From Candidatus Sphingomonas phytovorans (GTDB lineage Bacteria > Pseudomonadota > Alphaproteobacteria > Sphingomonadales > Sphingomonadaceae), in the NCBI GenBank assembly GCA_029202385.1, contig CP119314.1, positions 4,639,001 to 4,703,000 on the forward strand: a DNA stretch of 64,000 bases, in the 5' to 3' direction. Positions 42,749-51,630 of this stretch are shown here, piece after piece. Each line of letters opens with the position of its first letter. The stretch's first letter is position 1. The translations under genes and the position numbers were made by a program. The notes below the pieces were generated by a model. That model was not told the DNA's origin. It saw nothing but the letters and a program-made list of their open reading frames with translations, and did not search any database.

Positions 42749-43487
42749 GGGTTTGATCCTGTTTGTTCGCTTGTGGGAACTGACGGACAGGATTGGGAAC
42801 CGCCGTGCCGATGCAAGGGGGCCTGCTTCGTCCTGCGCCGAGGCGCGTTATAAAGGTACCTTCAGGCCCCTCATGATCGGGGTCGGTTCGAACGGAGGAT
42901 TCCCAGGGCGTCTCACGCCGGTGGCGTGACCGCGCTCTACGCCGCATGCGCGGCGTCGAGTCGCAATGCGTCTCGGCCCGTTCGGGTAACGATCGCCTGA
43001 CGCGGAAGGCCGGCTGCGCGCCGGCCAAACGGTGCGCCGGGATCAATAGAGCGCGCACCGGCGGACTTCTGCGAAGCCGCCAGGGGTCGCAGCGCTTTCG
43101 TGTTCGGCGCGGCACACTCGATCCGGCCGGGGGTCGCGGCGGCGGCTGGCCCCCAGGCCCGCGCGCACGCCGCCGCGCCGGCCGACCGGATTTCGAGGGT
43201 GCATATCTGATGGCTCCTGCGGGAGCCGGCGCGGCGCGGTGCGCCGCGAGAGAGGGCTGCGGACAGCGCGTCGCGCTGGCGTTGGTTTATCCGGCCGCGG
43301 CCAAGGGGGTGGGCGTCGCTGCCCTCTAGTCCCGCCGCGGCGTGCCGCAACCCGAGCAAGCTCGGGTCCTCCTCTTCGTTCCGGTCCTTCGGATGCGGCC
43401 CGCCTCCGCCGGCGGGACTGCCGGTCCGCTCCTTGCCGCCCACCCCCTTCGCCGGGGCCGGTGTGTGTTTGAAAAGGAGTAAGGACC
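42749..43487. other. GC-rich stretch without a supported gene, upstream of parB
   Basis: About 740 bp. Frames are open on both strands because of the high GC content, but none has family-like sequence or a good start. The last 60 bp hold the parB ribosome-binding site (AAGGAG, 43475-43480). A regulatory leader or centromere-like ParB site is possible; I could not identify repeated ParB boxes. Confidence 0.5.
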
Positions 43488-45218
43488 ATGGAACTGAAAC
43501 ATATCGACATCGCCAGACTGAGCGTTTCGACCGTCAACATGCGCGGTGTGAAGAAGGCCGCCGACATCGCCAACATCCTGCCGTCGGTGCGGGCGCGCGG
43601 CGTGCTGGTGCCCTTGATCGTGCGAGCCAATGGCAGCCCCGACACCTACGAGATCGTCGCGGGCAAGCGACGTTATCATGCGGCGCTGGCGGTCATGGAA
43701 GAGGGCGGTGGCATCGACGAACTGCCCTGCGCGGTGATGGAAGCAGGGGATGACGCGGCAGCGCTCGAAGCCTCGCTGATCGAGAACATCGCCCGGCTCG
43801 ATCCCGACGAGGTGACCCGCTGGGACACCTTCACCCGGCTGGTCCGTGAAGGCCGCAGCCCAGAGGACATCGCGATCACCTTCGGGCTGACCGAGGTGCA
43901 GGTGAAGCGCACGCTGGCGCTCGGCAATCTCATGCCGCGCATCCGCAGCCTCTACCGGACGGAGAAGATCGATGCGGTGACCGTGCGGCATCTGACGCTG
44001 GCATCGAAGGCGCAGCAGCGCGACTGGCTGGCGCTCCACGACGATCCCGACACCTATTGTCCGACCGGGCATCAGTTGAAGGGCTGGCTGTTCGGCGGCA
44101 CCTCGATCCCGACACAGGTGGCGCTGTTCGACCTCGCGACGTTCGAGGGCGCGATCGTCGCCGATCTGTTCGGCGAGGACAGTTATTTCGCGGAGGTCGA
44201 GCAGTTCTGGACCGCGCAGAATGCGGCCGTCGCTGTCCGGGCCGAGGCGTACCGCGCAGCGGGCTGGCGCGAGGTCGTGATCTTCGAACCCGGCCAGTCC
44301 TTCCACGCATGGGAACATGAGCGGCGCGGCAAGAAGCAGGGCGGCAGGGTCTATATCGCCCTGGGCTTTCGCGGCGAGGTGACGTTCCACGAAGGCTTTG
44401 TGACGCTGAAAGAGGCGCGCAAGCTCACAAAGGGCGAGACGGTCGAGAAGCCGATCCGTTCTGAGATCACGGCTTCCGGTCAGGACTATGTCGACCTGCA
44501 TCGCCATGCGGCGGTGCGCGCGAAGCTGGTGACGGAGCCGGGTGTCGCGCTGCGGGTGCCGGTTGCGCACATGATCGCCGGATCGCCGCTCTGGACGGTC
44601 AAGGTCGAGCAGCAGCGCGCGGGCAGCGACGCGATCACCGAGAGTATCGAAACCTGTCCCTCGGAAACCGCGTTCGACGCCCAACGCCGCACGGTGCTGG
44701 CGCTGCTTGGGTTCGATCCCGAGACACCAACCGTCACCGGTGGCAATGGATTGGACGAGGGACTGTCGGTGCTGCTCGTCAAGCTGCTGGCGCTCGACGA
44801 TGCGCAGGTGCTTGATGTGCTTGCCATCGTGATGGGCGAGACGCTCGATGCGCGCAGCGACATCACGGACGTGCTTGGCATGCATCTGGCGGTGGACATG
44901 GCCTCCGTCTGGCAGGCCGATGACGCCTTTCTCGAACCGATCCGCGATCGCGAGGTGTTGCTTGCGATGGTCGGCGAGGTCGCGGGCGAGATGGTCGCCA
45001 AGGCCAATGTCGGCGAGAAAGGCAAGACCTTGCGCGGGATCATCCGCGATCATCTCACCGGGGCCGGTGGTCGTACCAAGGTCGAGGGCTGGGTGCCGCG
45101 CTGGCTGCGTTTCCCGGCCAGCCACTACACGCCGCGCGGTGGCGTGGGTGCCGTCTCACGCTCCGAGCGTGTCGCTCCGTTGATAATGCAGTCCGAACCA
45201 CTCCGCAATGCGGCGTGA
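43488..45218 (+). CDS. ParB/RepB/Spo0J-family partition-like protein (plasmid/ICE type)
   Basis: A 576-residue protein with a good ribosome-binding site. The ParB N-terminal nuclease/CTPase-type domain covers about residues 1-110: MELKHIDIARLSVSTVNMRG, VLVPLIVRANG, YEIVAGKRRYHAAL and ASLIENIARLDPDEVTRW. The helix-turn-helix lies in ITFGLTEVQVKRTLALGNL. The long remainder is typical of ParB-like proteins of alphaproteobacterial plasmids and integrative elements. No parA is next to it, so its role may be regulation or maintenance of the island rather than classical partition. Confidence 0.9.
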   Translation: MELKHIDIARLSVSTVNMRGVKKAADIANILPSVRARGVLVPLIVRANGSPDTYEIVAGKRRYHAALAVMEEGGGIDELPCAVMEAGDDAAALEASLIENIARLDPDEVTRWDTFTRLVREGRSPEDIAITFGLTEVQVKRTLALGNLMPRIRSLYRTEKIDAVTVRHLTLASKAQQRDWLALHDDPDTYCPTGHQLKGWLFGGTSIPTQVALFDLATFEGAIVADLFGEDSYFAEVEQFWTAQNAAVAVRAEAYRAAGWREVVIFEPGQSFHAWEHERRGKKQGGRVYIALGFRGEVTFHEGFVTLKEARKLTKGETVEKPIRSEITASGQDYVDLHRHAAVRAKLVTEPGVALRVPVAHMIAGSPLWTVKVEQQRAGSDAITESIETCPSETAFDAQRRTVLALLGFDPETPTVTGGNGLDEGLSVLLVKLLALDDAQVLDVLAIVMGETLDARSDITDVLGMHLAVDMASVWQADDAFLEPIRDREVLLAMVGEVAGEMVAKANVGEKGKTLRGIIRDHLTGAGGRTKVEGWVPRWLRFPASHYTPRGGVGAVSRSERVAPLIMQSEPLRNAA

Positions 45219-45225
45219 GGCCCTT

Positions 45226-45253
45226 GCCCGGCGGCACCCGCGTGTCGCCGGGC
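45226..45253 (+). terminator. GC-rich hairpin after parB
   Basis: The stem gcccggcg (45226-45233) with cgccgggc (45246-45253) is followed by ttcttgt. It lies 8 bp past the parB stop and 20 bp before the next start, so it could terminate or attenuate the transcript. Confidence 0.5.
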
Positions 45254-45272
45254 TTCTTGTGGGACATATGTC

Positions 45273-45494
45273 ATGACCATCGAACCCGACCCCGCCACGC
45301 TTGCCCGGCTTGAAGCGGCGCTGCGCTCGATGCCTGTTATCGAACGTGAAATCTTCCTCGCGGCGCGACTGGACAGCCTAAGCTATGCCGAGATCGCACG
45401 CCGTACCGGACGGACCGCGCGCGATGTCGAGCGGCGCTTCGCCGCCGCGCTGGGTCACATCCTTCGGTCCATGGACAGGGGCGGCGGGCCTTGA
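45273..45494 (+). CDS. Small sigma-70 region 4-like protein
   Basis: A 73-residue protein resembling only region 4 of ECF sigma factors: ALRSMPVIEREIFLAARLDS then LSYAEIARRTGRTARDVERRF, a helix-turn-helix that in sigma factors binds the -35 element. No region 2 is present, so it cannot act as a complete sigma factor. Such mini-proteins recur next to parB and tra genes in sphingomonad islands; it may act as a local regulator. Confidence 0.8.
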   Translation: MTIEPDPATLARLEAALRSMPVIEREIFLAARLDSLSYAEIARRTGRTARDVERRFAAALGHILRSMDRGGGP

Positions 45495-45551
45495 GCCTGC
45501 CGCCTCGCTCTTGTGCTTGTCCCTCCCTTTGCCCCACAGTCGAGCCTATCC

Positions 45552-46505
45552 ATGAAGACCGACCTCGATCATCTGCCTTCCGCCAAGCGGCGCGATCTTG
45601 AACGGATCGTCGAGATCCTGTTCGCCGAGTTCGACGACGCGACCGCGCTTGCCACCCAGAAGTGGAAGAAGCAGGGCCGCATCCTCAAGGTCATCCTCTA
45701 CGGTTCCCATGCGCGCGGCGACTGGGTCGACGACCCGGTCGGCGGCTATTCCTCGGACTATGATATCCTCGTGGTGGTCAGCGACGAGCGGCTGACCGAT
45801 GTGGTCGAGTTCTGGTCCAAGGCCGACGACCATCTGCTGCGCGAGGTGACGATCGCCAAGCGCATCTCGGCGCCGGTCAATTTCATCGTCCACAGCATGG
45901 CGGACGTGAACGCCCAGTTGCAGCAGGGCCGTCCGTTCTTCATCGATATCATCGGCGATGGCATCGCGCTGTATGAGGCTGGCGATCAGCCGTTCGTCGA
46001 CCCGCAACCGCTGACGCCGGACGCCGCGTTGAAGGAAGCGCGGAAGTATTTTGAGGAGTGGTATGCGAGCGCTTCTCGCCGGTTCGAATTAGCGCGCGGA
46101 GCGATGGACAAGGGCTATTCGAACGAGGCTGCCTTTGACCTGCACCAAGCGACTGAGCGTTTCTATCACACTCTCTTGCTAACCCTGTCGCTCTATAGCC
46201 CGAAATCGCACCGCCTGAACTTCCTGCGCGGGCAGGCCGAGCCCTTGGTGTTCGACCTCATTCAGGTGTGGCCGCGCAACACGCGGTTCGCGCAGCGCTC
46301 GTTCGAGCTGTTGCGCCAGGCCTATGTCAACGCGCGCTATTCGCCGCACTACAAGATCAGTCCGCAGGAACTGGAATGGCTCGCCGAGCGGATCGAACTG
46401 CTCCAGAAGCTGGTCAGGGAAGCGTGCGACGCGCATCTCGCGACGCTTGAGAAGGCGGCCGCCGCGTCCGCTGCCGCGCCGGACCGACCCGACAGCGCCG
46501 CCTGA
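45552..46505 (+). CDS. MNT-HEPN fusion: nucleotidyltransferase plus HEPN domain
   Basis: A 317-residue protein from ATG 45552; the frame is open to 45513. Residues about 25-130 form a minimal nucleotidyltransferase with VILYGSHARGDWVDDP and YSSDYDILVVV (G-S, then D-x-D). Residues about 160-280 are a HEPN-like helical domain (AARKYFEEW-type start, AFDLHQATERFYHTLLL, KSHRLNFLRGQ). In HEPN/MNT toxin-antitoxin pairs these are two proteins, where the MNT adds AMP to and silences the HEPN RNase. Here both are in one chain, so control would be in cis. It may serve island maintenance or defence. The canonical RxxxxxH motif of active HEPN RNases is not obvious. Confidence 0.85.
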   Translation: MKTDLDHLPSAKRRDLERIVEILFAEFDDATALATQKWKKQGRILKVILYGSHARGDWVDDPVGGYSSDYDILVVVSDERLTDVVEFWSKADDHLLREVTIAKRISAPVNFIVHSMADVNAQLQQGRPFFIDIIGDGIALYEAGDQPFVDPQPLTPDAALKEARKYFEEWYASASRRFELARGAMDKGYSNEAAFDLHQATERFYHTLLLTLSLYSPKSHRLNFLRGQAEPLVFDLIQVWPRNTRFAQRSFELLRQAYVNARYSPHYKISPQELEWLAERIELLQKLVREACDAHLATLEKAAAASAAAPDRPDSAA

Positions 46506-46523
46506 ACTTCAAGTCCTGCGCGG

Positions 46524-46856
46524 TCAGGCCTCCCCTTCGGGAGGTTGCGCCAGCGCGAACGCGCGCTGGCCGCGCCGCCGCCATAAGGTAATGGCTTCGT
46601 CCCGCCGGTCGCTCCGCAACCTCGCAGCGGCCTCGACGAGCAACCCGAACACCACCGCGCGGTCATCGTCGGTCAACGCGATCAGACCAGCCTTGGCGAC
46701 AAGGCCACCCAGTTCGATCAACTGGCGCGTTCGCTCGCGGCGCTTCACTTGCCAGTCGCGCCGGTCATTGCGCGCTGCCTTCAGCTGAACGCGGTGCCGG
46801 TTCGCCTGTGTCCGGCGCAGCGCGGCGCACGTTGCCGCGAGTGTTCGGGCGAACAT
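46524..46856 (-). CDS. traD: Conjugal transfer protein TraD (Ti-plasmid type)
   Basis: A 110-residue protein. The core RTRQLIELGGLVAKAGLIAL and VVFGLLVEAAARL matches the short TraD accessory proteins encoded next to TraA relaxases. The ATG at 46856 is preceded by CCGGAG and overlaps the traC end by 92 bp in another frame, an unusually long overlap, so the functional start might be further downstream. TraD assists DNA processing at oriT; its exact action is not known. Confidence 0.8.
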   Translation of the reverse strand: MFARTLAATCAALRRTQANRHRVQLKAARNDRRDWQVKRRERTRQLIELGGLVAKAGLIALTDDDRAVVFGLLVEAAARLRSDRRDEAITLWRRRGQRAFALAQPPEGEA

Positions 46857-47088
46857 CGCTACTCCGGTGAAAGAATGCTGCGCCGCTTTTGCGCCAGCCC
46901 TCCTTGAGTCCTGGGTCTTTTGTCGTGACGGCGGTCAGCAACGCCCCGGCCAGCAGTTCGACCGGTAGCGCGTCGGCGCCGGTGGTAATGACCAGCTCGC
47001 CAAGCTGGACGAGCTTGCGCTCCTTCAGGTGTTTGGCCTTGTCGCCAAGCACCTTCAGCTCGGCGTCGAAATCGCGGGGTTTGCGCAT
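46765..47088 (-). CDS. traC: Conjugal transfer protein TraC (Ti-plasmid type)
   Basis: A 107-residue protein, MRKPRDFDAELKVLGDKAKH then RKLVQLGELVITTGADALPVE, the pattern of TraC-like relaxosome accessory proteins. It is transcribed away from oriT, divergent from traA, as in Ti plasmids. After AFFH the C-terminal 30 residues look unconserved and coincide with the traD overlap. Confidence 0.8.
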   Translation of the reverse strand: MRKPRDFDAELKVLGDKAKHLKERKLVQLGELVITTGADALPVELLAGALLTAVTTKDPGLKEGWRKSGAAFFHRSSDVRPNTRGNVRRAAPDTGEPAPRSAEGSAQ

Positions 47089-47158
47089 CGGCTCATCCTC
47101 ATTTGCACGTTGAGGATGATCCAGTTATCGGCTCGGTCGATCAGGCGCAATGTGCTGA

Positions 47159-47232
47159 AATCTCTTGGGATTACCGCGTCCCGAGATTGATGAAATCTTT
47201 CGAGGGCGCGCTTATACGTCGTGCCGACGTGG
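47159..47232 (+). other. oriT: Origin of transfer (oriT), Ti/RSF1010-like nic region
   Basis: Between divergent traC and traA lies gggcgcgctta (47204-47214). It resembles the nic core shared by RSF1010 and Ti-type oriT (GGGCGC then CTTA). It is followed at once by a perfect 6-bp inverted repeat acgtcg/cgacgt around tgc (47216-47230), placed as in those origins. A longer imperfect repeat (aatctc..ggga with tcccgagatt, 47159-47188) lies upstream, and a 9-bp hairpin sits at 47093-47119. Together these are the expected landing site for TraA. Confidence 0.8.
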
Positions 47233-47259
47233 CTTTTGAGGTGTAGATGGATCGCCGTC

Positions 47260-50190
47260 ATGGCGATCTACCATTTCTCGGCCAAGGTCATCTCGCGCGC
47301 TGCCGGATCGAGCGCGGTTGCGGCTGCCGCCTACCGCTCCGCCTCGCGGCTGCACGACCAGCGGCTCGATCGCCATCACGACTTCTCGAACAAGGCCGGC
47401 GTCATCCACTCCGAGGTGATGCTGCCGGACGGCGCGCCTGAGCATCTCGCCGACCGCGAGAAACTGTGGAACGCGGTCGAGGCGGCCGAGAAGCGGATCG
47501 ACGCGCAACTGGCGCGCGAGATCGAGTTCGCGATCCCGCGCGAGCTGGACCAGGCCGAGGGCATCCGGCTGGCGCGTGCGTTCGTCCGCGCCGAGTTTGT
47601 CGATCGTGGCATGATCGCTGATCTCAATGTCCATTGGGATATCGGCGCCGATGGCGAGGCCAGGCCCCACGCCCATGTGATGCTGACCCTACGCGACGTT
47701 GGCGAGGACGGGTTCGGCCGGAAGAACCGCGACTGGAATCGCACGGACCTGTTGGAGCGTTGGCGCGAGCGCTGGGCCGAGCATGCGAACCGGCGGCTCG
47801 CCGAGCTCGATATCGATGCACGGATCGATCACCGCTCGCTTGAGGCGCAGGGCATCGACCTTGAGCCGCAGCACAAGATCGGGCCGGCCGCGTCGCGCAT
47901 GGTCGCGCAAGGCCTGGCATCCGAACGGCTCGTAGAACACCAGGCCATCGCCCGCGCCAATGGCGAGAAGCTGCTGGCGAACCCGGCGCTCGCGCTCGAC
48001 GCGATCACGCACCAGCAGGCGACATTCACGCACCGCGACCTCGCGATGTTCGTCCATCGCCATAGCGAGGGGAAGGAGCAGTTCGACCAGGTGATGGCGG
48101 CAGTGAAAGCCACGCCCGAGCTGGTCGCGCTTGGCAAGGACGGACGAGGCGAAGATCGGTTCACCAGCCGTGAGATGATCGAGACCGAGCAACGGCTGGA
48201 ACGCGCCACGACCGCGATGGCCGAACGGCTTGGGCATGGTCTTCCGGCGGCGACGCTGGACCGTGCCATCGCCGCCGCCGAAAGTGGCGGCCTGGTGTTG
48301 GGACAAGACCAACGCGCCGCGGTGGTGCGTCTAGCGAGCGGCCGCGACCTCGACATTGTCATAGGTTATGCCGGCACCGGAAAATCGGCGATGCTCGCGG
48401 TCGCGCGCGAAGCGTGGGAGAGCGCCGGCTATCGGGTCCAGGGCTTGGCGCTGTCGGGTATCGCGGCGGAAAATCTCGAAAGTGGTTCGGGCATCGCGTC
48501 ACGCACCATCGCCAGCCTGGAGTATCAATGGTCGCAGGGTCGCGATCTCCTGACGAACCGCGACGTGTTGGTGATCGACGAAGCCGGGATGATCGGTTCG
48601 CGGCAGATGGAGCGCGTGATCGCCGAAGCGGAGAAGCGCGGCGCGAAGGTCGTGCTGGTCGGCGATCCCGAACAGCTCCAGGCGATCGAGGCGGGAGCCG
48701 CGTTCCGCTCGATCGCGGAACGGCACGGCAGCGTCGAGATCACCGACATCCGACGCCAGCGCGCGGACTGGCAGCGCGATGCCACCCGGCAGCTTGCCAC
48801 CGGTCGAACCGGGGAGGCGCTCCATGCCTATGACGAGCATGGCCATGTCCACGCCGCCGAGACGCGCGAGCAGGCGCGCGTTGATCTGGTCGACCGCTGG
48901 GACCGTGATCGTATCGCCGCGCCGACGGCGACGCGGATCATCCTCACGCACACCAATGACGAGGTGCAGATGCTCAACCGGGCCGCCCGCGAGCGGCTGC
49001 GTGTCGCCGGCCAGCTTGGCGAGGATGTCACGCTTCGGACCGAGCGAGGGCAGCGAACGTTCGCCTCCGGCGACCGGATCATGTTCCTCAAGAATGAGCG
49101 CGGGCTTGGCGTGAAGAACGGTTCGCTCGGCGTCGTCCAGAACGTCACCAGCGCGCGCATGGCGGTGATGCTCGATGATGGGCGCGCGGTGGCGTTCGAC
49201 CTCAAGGATTATAACCGGATCGATCACGGCTACGCCGCGACGATCCACAAGGCGCAAGGGATGACGATCGATCGGGCGCATGTGCTGGCGACGCCGGGGC
49301 TTGATCGGCACGCCGCCTATGTCGCGCTGTCACGCCACCGCGACAGCGTCGACCTTCATTATGGCCGCGACGATTTTGCCGAACCCGCAAAGCTCGTGCG
49401 CGCGCTATCGCGCGATCGCGCCAAGGACATGGCCTCGGACTACACCCGAGATCCTTCGACGGCGCTCAGGAGAGCCTTTGCCGATCGGCGGCAGATACGC
49501 TTGCCCGAACCGGTGGTTGAGAAAGCGAAGCCTGCTCCGCTACGCGATCCGTTCGCGGGCCTCGGCCTGCGGCCGGTCACGCTACCGCCATCGCGCGGCA
49601 TGTTCGACGGGGTGCGGATCGCGACACCGCAGCCGGTGGGCATCACGCAATCGCTTGGGCTGGAAGCTGCCGTGCAGCGGTTCGCCCGCACCACCGCGGA
49701 TATCCTGCGGATGCGCAACGACGGCTATACCGAGTTGCCGCACCAGCGCATCGCGTTCGACAAGGCGCGCGCGGCGCTGGATGCGGCCCGCCCCGACGCT
49801 TCCCGGGATCTCCGTGCGGCGTTCGCGCGCCAGCCTCACCTGATCGATGAAACAGCCAGGGGTCGCACCAGCGCGGCGATGCGCGCGATGAAACTGGAAG
49901 CGGAACTGCGCGCCAATCCGGCGCGTCGCGCCGATCGGTTCGTGGAGGACTGGCGGAAGCTCGCCACAGCCCATCGGACGCTGCGCCATGCCGGCGACGA
50001 TGCGGGTGTCCGCGCCATCGGGCAGCAGATGAGTGTCCTGGGTAAAAGCATGGAGCGCGATGCGCAGGCCGAGTCGCTGGTCAGGAAGCGGCTTCCGGAA
50101 CTCGGCATGCGGATGCGCGAGGGCGCGTCGATATTCCACAGCATCCAGGACTGGCTCGGCCTCTCGCGTGGTCGCGGCCTTGGGCGATAG
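47260..50190 (+). CDS. traA: TraA relaxase-helicase (MOBQ, Ti type)
   Basis: A 976-residue conjugative relaxase. ATG 47260 gives the family start MAIYHFSAKVISRAAGSSAV; the frame is open to 47221. The relaxase domain contains the likely nucleophile Tyr25 (AAAAYRSASRL) and the metal-binding histidines in GEARPHAHVMLTLR. The helicase domain has Walker A DIVIGYAGTGKSAM, DEAGMIGSRQ, VLVGDPEQLQAI, and late motifs YAATIHKAQGMTIDR and YVALSRHR. It nicks oriT and unwinds the transferred strand. The gene is intact. No type IV secretion genes are in view, so the island is at least mobilizable. Confidence 0.95.
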   Translation: MAIYHFSAKVISRAAGSSAVAAAAYRSASRLHDQRLDRHHDFSNKAGVIHSEVMLPDGAPEHLADREKLWNAVEAAEKRIDAQLAREIEFAIPRELDQAEGIRLARAFVRAEFVDRGMIADLNVHWDIGADGEARPHAHVMLTLRDVGEDGFGRKNRDWNRTDLLERWRERWAEHANRRLAELDIDARIDHRSLEAQGIDLEPQHKIGPAASRMVAQGLASERLVEHQAIARANGEKLLANPALALDAITHQQATFTHRDLAMFVHRHSEGKEQFDQVMAAVKATPELVALGKDGRGEDRFTSREMIETEQRLERATTAMAERLGHGLPAATLDRAIAAAESGGLVLGQDQRAAVVRLASGRDLDIVIGYAGTGKSAMLAVAREAWESAGYRVQGLALSGIAAENLESGSGIASRTIASLEYQWSQGRDLLTNRDVLVIDEAGMIGSRQMERVIAEAEKRGAKVVLVGDPEQLQAIEAGAAFRSIAERHGSVEITDIRRQRADWQRDATRQLATGRTGEALHAYDEHGHVHAAETREQARVDLVDRWDRDRIAAPTATRIILTHTNDEVQMLNRAARERLRVAGQLGEDVTLRTERGQRTFASGDRIMFLKNERGLGVKNGSLGVVQNVTSARMAVMLDDGRAVAFDLKDYNRIDHGYAATIHKAQGMTIDRAHVLATPGLDRHAAYVALSRHRDSVDLHYGRDDFAEPAKLVRALSRDRAKDMASDYTRDPSTALRRAFADRRQIRLPEPVVEKAKPAPLRDPFAGLGLRPVTLPPSRGMFDGVRIATPQPVGITQSLGLEAAVQRFARTTADILRMRNDGYTELPHQRIAFDKARAALDAARPDASRDLRAAFARQPHLIDETARGRTSAAMRAMKLEAELRANPARRADRFVEDWRKLATAHRTLRHAGDDAGVRAIGQQMSVLGKSMERDAQAESLVRKRLPELGMRMREGASIFHSIQDWLGLSRGRGLGR

Positions 50191-50200
50191 ATATTGCTGC

Positions 50201-50821
50201 ATGGAGCAGGACACCCCCCACGACGTCGATACCAGCCTCGCCGCCCATGCGTTCGGCGAACTCCGCGCCGAGATCAGCCTGCTTCGCCGTGCGGTCGAGC
50301 GGCTGACGGACGAGCGCATCGCGCAACCCGATTATGCGCCGAGCCTTGAGGCCGTCGGCAAGCGGCTGGAGGATGTCTGCGCCTGGGCGCGGCGCGTGTC
50401 GGAGAAGCCGGCGCTGCAGCTGACGCCCGAGTCCCTCGGACGTGAAATCACCGAAGCGGCGGCAAATAGCCGTGAACAGGATCAGCAGGCGCTGGAGCGA
50501 GCAGCCAGCGCCATGGAGGCGGCCGGTGCCCGCATCGACGCGATGATTGCGCGGTCTCGATCGGTCGCAGAGCAGAACCGCGAGGTGCTGCATAACCGTG
50601 TCGCGTTTGCGGTCGCCGGCATGGTCCTGTTCGCGATCCTACCGGGAATGATTGCGCGGTCACTCCCGGTTAGTTGGGCCGTGCCAGAACGAATCGCCGC
50701 TCGCACGGTTGGAACAGACATGTGGCATGCCGGTCAGCAGATGATGAAAAAGGCCGATCCGGAACGCTGGGGCCAGCTCGTGGCCCATGAGCAGGAGCAA
50801 GCCGATCCCGCACATAGATAA
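50201..50821 (+). CDS. DUF6118-type membrane protein linked to TraA
   Basis: A 206-residue protein from ATG 50201, 10 bp after traA. An N-terminal coiled-coil part (ELRAEISLLRRAVERLTDER) and a second coiled coil (QDQQALERAASAMEAAGARI) lead to one membrane helix (VAFAVAGMVLFAILPGMIAR), and the C-terminus ends RWGQLVAHEQEQ. Proteins of this kind regularly follow TraA in alphaproteobacterial elements. The function is unknown; a link between relaxosome and membrane is plausible. Confidence 0.75.
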   Translation: MEQDTPHDVDTSLAAHAFGELRAEISLLRRAVERLTDERIAQPDYAPSLEAVGKRLEDVCAWARRVSEKPALQLTPESLGREITEAAANSREQDQQALERAASAMEAAGARIDAMIARSRSVAEQNREVLHNRVAFAVAGMVLFAILPGMIARSLPVSWAVPERIAARTVGTDMWHAGQQMMKKADPERWGQLVAHEQEQADPAHR

Positions 50822-51180
50822 GGGCAGCTATGCGCCTCAATCTCTGCCATTCAACCATCGCCGAACTGATCTCGAAATCCGCTATTCGTTCAGCGAGCGT
50901 CCAATGGAGACAATGGTGGAAAGCGGCTGGTCCGCTGTGGAGCGGCGAAGCGCGGTAACAGATCGCTCGTTCAAGCATATTCGATCGTCAGCTAAGCGAG
51001 CTAATTTAAACGTTCGGCGCATGTAATAGCTATCTTGCTGGCGTAGACAGCCGAATGCTGAATATTCTCGTCAAGTACACCGATCTTCAAAAGCGTAAGG
51101 CTCGGCGAGGGCAGTGCTTCCCACCTGGCCGAGATTGTGAGACCGTCTTCACTGCCTTGGCATCCGCGTACGAATCTACT
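50822..51180. other. Spacer between the transfer genes and the dnd region
   Basis: About 360 bp with no supported gene. A 45-codon frame at 50830 lacks family resemblance. Base composition drops compared with traA, consistent with a junction between separately acquired modules. Confidence 0.5.
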
Positions 51181-51480
51181 CTAGTCACGAGCGCCCATCG
51201 GCTTTGGACCGCGCGCCAACCGTGGTATCGCCTTGATCTCAGTTGGCTCAAGTTCGACCGCTTGCATAAGTTCCGACAAGCTCATCTCCAGTGCCACGGC
51301 AATCCTTGCGATCGAGATCAGCCCAGCGTTGATCTCCCCGCGCTCGAGCTTCCCGAACGCTCCCCGGTCGAAATTCGCAATAGCTGCAAAAGCCTCCTGA
51401 GAATGCCCCTTCGCCTCTCGAAGGGCGCGAACGCGTTTGCCGAATACAACCTGAATCTGTGGAGCCGCCATCTCCTGCAC
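51181..51480 (-). CDS. XRE-family transcriptional regulator
   Basis: A 99-residue HTH protein (GTG 51480 or ATG 51471). The HTH region is FGKRVRALREAKGHSQEAFA followed by FDRGAFGKLERGEINAGL, and the C-terminal tail is short. It is divergent from dndB across a 150-bp gap. Control of the phosphorothioation operon is the simplest inference, by analogy with controller proteins of restriction systems. No effector domain is present. Confidence 0.85.
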   Translation of the reverse strand: MQEMAAPQIQVVFGKRVRALREAKGHSQEAFAAIANFDRGAFGKLERGEINAGLISIARIAVALEMSLSELMQAVELEPTEIKAIPRLARGPKPMGARD

Positions 51481-51630
51481 AATTGCCAGAACCTGGGATT
51501 TCGTCCACGGTATAAATATCCCCGTTATATTGATCTCATAAGGTGCTCATGCTAAATTGCCGGCGCGCGCAGATCGGGCTGCTGGCCCACTTCGGACGAT
51601 TGTGCTGGAATCAGGCAAGGGATCCCGGGA
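51481..51630. promoter_or_regulatory. Divergent promoter region of the XRE gene and the dnd operon
   Basis: AT-rich for this genome, with tataaat at 51511-51517 and ttatat at 51525-51530 as possible -10 elements. Around them aatat (51515-51519) and atatt (51527-51531) form a short dyad that could be an XRE operator. This is a visual call only. Confidence 0.4.

Noticed and set aside
42946..43329. A 127-codon plus-strand frame upstream of parB.
   Set aside because: Arg/Gly/Ala-rich low-complexity product with no start signal; equally open frames exist on the opposite strand.
50830..50967. A 45-codon frame after the DUF6118 gene.
   Set aside because: No ribosome-binding site of note, no recognisable sequence and composition like surrounding non-coding DNA.
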